NCBI GenBank assembly: GCA_900546265.1
Contig: URCA01000032.1
Coordinates: 1-42,294, forward strand
DNA from: an uncultured Oscillospiraceae bacterium
Lineage (GTDB): Bacteria > Bacillota > Clostridia > Oscillospirales > Acutalibacteraceae
Reading direction: 5' to 3'
Length of the DNA: 42,294 nt
Part shown: one piece after another, positions 40,957 to 42,294 of the stretch
How the letters are laid out: each line of letters opens with the position of its first letter
How positions within the stretch are numbered: position 1 is the first letter of the stretch
Position numbers and translations under genes: made by a program
Notes under the pieces: generated by a model
The model's database searches: none
Told to the model about the DNA's origin: nothing
The model's input: only the letters and a program-made list of their open reading frames with translations

Positions 40957-42051
40957 ATGAAAAAATGGAGTATCGTATTGGCCGCGGCCATGGCCCTTTC
41001 TCTCGCCTGCCCTATGGGGAGCCTGGCGGACGACAACCCTAAGGCCCAGTATGGCACGCCGGTTATCGACGGTAAAATTGACGCCGTCTGGAACACCACC
41101 GATAAGATTCCCGTCATCTGGGCCGGCGATGAGACGGCAACCCGCTATAACGCCGCGGATAAGCCGCTGAAGGATTCCTATGCCAGGGTCATGTGGGATG
41201 AAAACAACCTGTATTTCCTGGTATATGCCGCCACCGACAAAACGCCCAGCGATCCGGCGGACGCCCCCTCCTCTGTGGTGCGCTTTATGACGGAGCAGGT
41301 GACCCTCTTTGTTTCGGAGACGGCGGACGACCTGGGCAGGTATTATGACAACAGCGGCAACTGGCAGCTGCTGGTGAACCCCTATGAGCGCAACAGCAAA
41401 CCGTCCACCGGCGCCTTGACCTCCAACAAGACGAATATCAAAACCGCAACCGCCAGCTGCGTGCGCAATGCCAGCGACTATCTCTGCGAAATCAGCATTC
41501 CCTGGTCGGAAAAGGGCAATCACAAGGCCGGCGACTGGCTGGGCTTCAACTTTGGTATCAATGACGATATGGACGAAAACGGGGCCCGCGATTATTATGT
41601 GTCCTGGGCCAACCCCTCCTATCAGCGATATTGGGAAGCGCCCGACCTGCCGATAGTGGAGCTGGCGGGCAACGCCCCCGCCAAGCCCACGACTAAACCG
41701 AACACGAATGCGACTACAAAAGCCCCCGACACCCCGGCTAAAACCACGGCCGCCTCTCAGGCGGAGGCCTCCTCCGAGCCGGAGGACGTTTCTTCGGAGG
41801 CACCGGTCTCTTCCGATGCTTCGGACGCGGCCGAGCCGGAGTCCAGCGTTCCCACCCAATCCAGCGAAAGCGCCAGCAAGCCGGATACCACCTCCAACAG
41901 CAGTGACACACCCACGAATATCGATGAACAGGGGGGCTTCAGCCCGCTGTGGATTGTGCTGATTGTGGCAGGGGTACTGGTCATTGCCGGAGGAGTTGTC
42001 TTCATCCTGTTTAAGAAAAAGGTTGGTCCCTTTGCGGGAAATCGGTCTTAA
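40957..42051 (+). CDS. Surface protein with one CBM9-like domain and C-terminal membrane anchor
   Basis: 364 residues. Signal peptide ending near GSLADD. One CBM9-like module (about 28-230) has TPVIDGKIDAVWNTTDKIPV, a typical opening, then SYARVMWDENNLYFLVYAATD and CEISIPWSEKG. A Thr/Ser/Pro/Glu stalk (235-325) and a hydrophobic helix (FSPLWIVLIVAGVLVIAGGVVFILF) with KKK form the anchor. No sortase motif. It parallels the upstream two-domain protein and probably binds the same or a related polymer. AAAGGAGAG precedes the ATG. Confidence 0.85.
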   Translation: MKKWSIVLAAAMALSLACPMGSLADDNPKAQYGTPVIDGKIDAVWNTTDKIPVIWAGDETATRYNAADKPLKDSYARVMWDENNLYFLVYAATDKTPSDPADAPSSVVRFMTEQVTLFVSETADDLGRYYDNSGNWQLLVNPYERNSKPSTGALTSNKTNIKTATASCVRNASDYLCEISIPWSEKGNHKAGDWLGFNFGINDDMDENGARDYYVSWANPSYQRYWEAPDLPIVELAGNAPAKPTTKPNTNATTKAPDTPAKTTAASQAEASSEPEDVSSEAPVSSDASDAAEPESSVPTQSSESASKPDTTSNSSDTPTNIDEQGGFSPLWIVLIVAGVLVIAGGVVFILFKKKVGPFAGNRS

Positions 42052-42120
42052 AAGGCGCATGAGGACATTTCGCAGCAGCCTTTATACGTGATGGGACTTT
42101 TTACTAGAGCCCACAAAACC

Positions 42121-42146
42121 GGGACGGCGGCGTCAGCCGCCGTCCC
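42121..42146 (+). terminator. GC-rich hairpin after the CBM9-like gene
   Basis: GGGACGGCGGC (42121-42131) pairs with GCCGCCGTCCC (42136-42146) around GTCA. No T tract follows, so it may be an attenuator or stabilising stem within the locus rather than a full terminator. Confidence 0.55.
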
Positions 42147-42220
42147 GACAGGCCTGTATGGAAAGAAAATCCGCAAGCATACGCAAAATTTTGAAAAGCA
42201 TAAGCAGGGAGGTCTGAGAC

Positions 42221-42294
42221 TTGAAAGTCAGGCAAAAAATTTTGGCGGCTATATCCAGCCTTTTGCTGGCGGCGTCCGCTTGCGTTCCGCTGTC
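42221..42294 (+). CDS. Start of an exported protein, cut by the window edge
   Basis: TTG 42221 follows GGGAGG by eight bases and opens a frame to the edge: a basic start (KVRQK), then a hydrophobic stretch (ILAAISSLLLAASAC) that looks like a signal peptide, with a cysteine that may be a lipobox. The family cannot be told from 24 residues. Its position suggests one more surface component of the glycan locus. Confidence 0.6.
   Translation, partial: MKVRQKILAAISSLLLAASACVPL

Noticed and set aside
39255..41117. A 620-residue minus-strand open frame opposite the CBM9-like genes
   Set aside because: It is Gly/Arg-rich with no recognisable domain and spans two well-supported plus-strand genes and their gap.
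42121..42146. Strong intrinsic terminator closing the glycan locus
   Set aside because: The stem is strong but not followed by a T tract, and another exported protein starts 75 bases later on the same strand, so the locus probably continues.

Overview
The window looks like a GC-rich, low-redundancy Gram-positive chromosome, most likely a gut or rumen clostridium of the Oscillospirales type. The grounds are lipoprotein signals with a lipobox cysteine, strong AGGAGG ribosome sites with frequent GTG and TTG starts, a yloU-yloV (Asp23 / FakA) pair, and sugar importers of the CUT1 class. The species assignment is inference. No rRNA, tRNA, transposase, phage gene or CRISPR array was recognised.

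Layout. 1-3410: tail of an unidentified gene, then a sugar ABC importer (lipoprotein plus two permeases) with a long two-tier hairpin between the lipoprotein and the first permease. 3413-3515: two back-to-back terminators. 3519-7217 (minus strand): yloV, yloU and an orphan peptide-type binding lipoprotein. 7320-7648: a hairpin array bounded by an identical 18-base hairpin. 7654-9475 (minus): two uncharacterised membrane proteins. 9568-9901: a second hairpin array with repeated units that each start with a perfect extended -10 box. 9924-12484: a YihY/BrkB membrane protein and a convergent K+/H+ antiporter-type protein. 12570-13121: a terminator and a small AT-rich unknown gene.

13209-21372 is a catabolic island. 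A divergent AraC regulator faces a four-gene operon (DUF6259-type glycosidase candidate, enolase-superfamily sugar-acid dehydratase, NAD-type short-chain dehydrogenase, UlaG-like metallo-beta-lactamase-fold hydrolase). After two terminators comes a separately promoted glutaminase-A-like (DUF4964/5127/4965/1793) protein. The operon can be read as a non-phosphorylated oxidative sugar route: release the sugar, oxidise it to a lactone, open the lactone, dehydrate the acid.

21474-42294 is a long same-strand locus with only short gaps: AraC regulator, translationally coupled 948-residue modular binding protein, two permeases, an NHL-propeller/TPR lipoprotein with a C-terminal membrane segment, a YIP1 membrane protein, a DUF5696 lipoprotein, two more permeases, a third binding lipoprotein, two paralogous DUF4838 proteins (one apparently cytoplasmic, one a lipoprotein), two surface proteins with CBM9-like domains and C-terminal membrane anchors, and the start of another exported protein. 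It reads as a surface glycan capture, processing and import system with two importers. The NHL, YIP1 and DUF5696 components have no assigned function and are the best candidates for new biology here. Three importers are present but no ATPase, so they probably share an MsmX-type ATPase encoded elsewhere.
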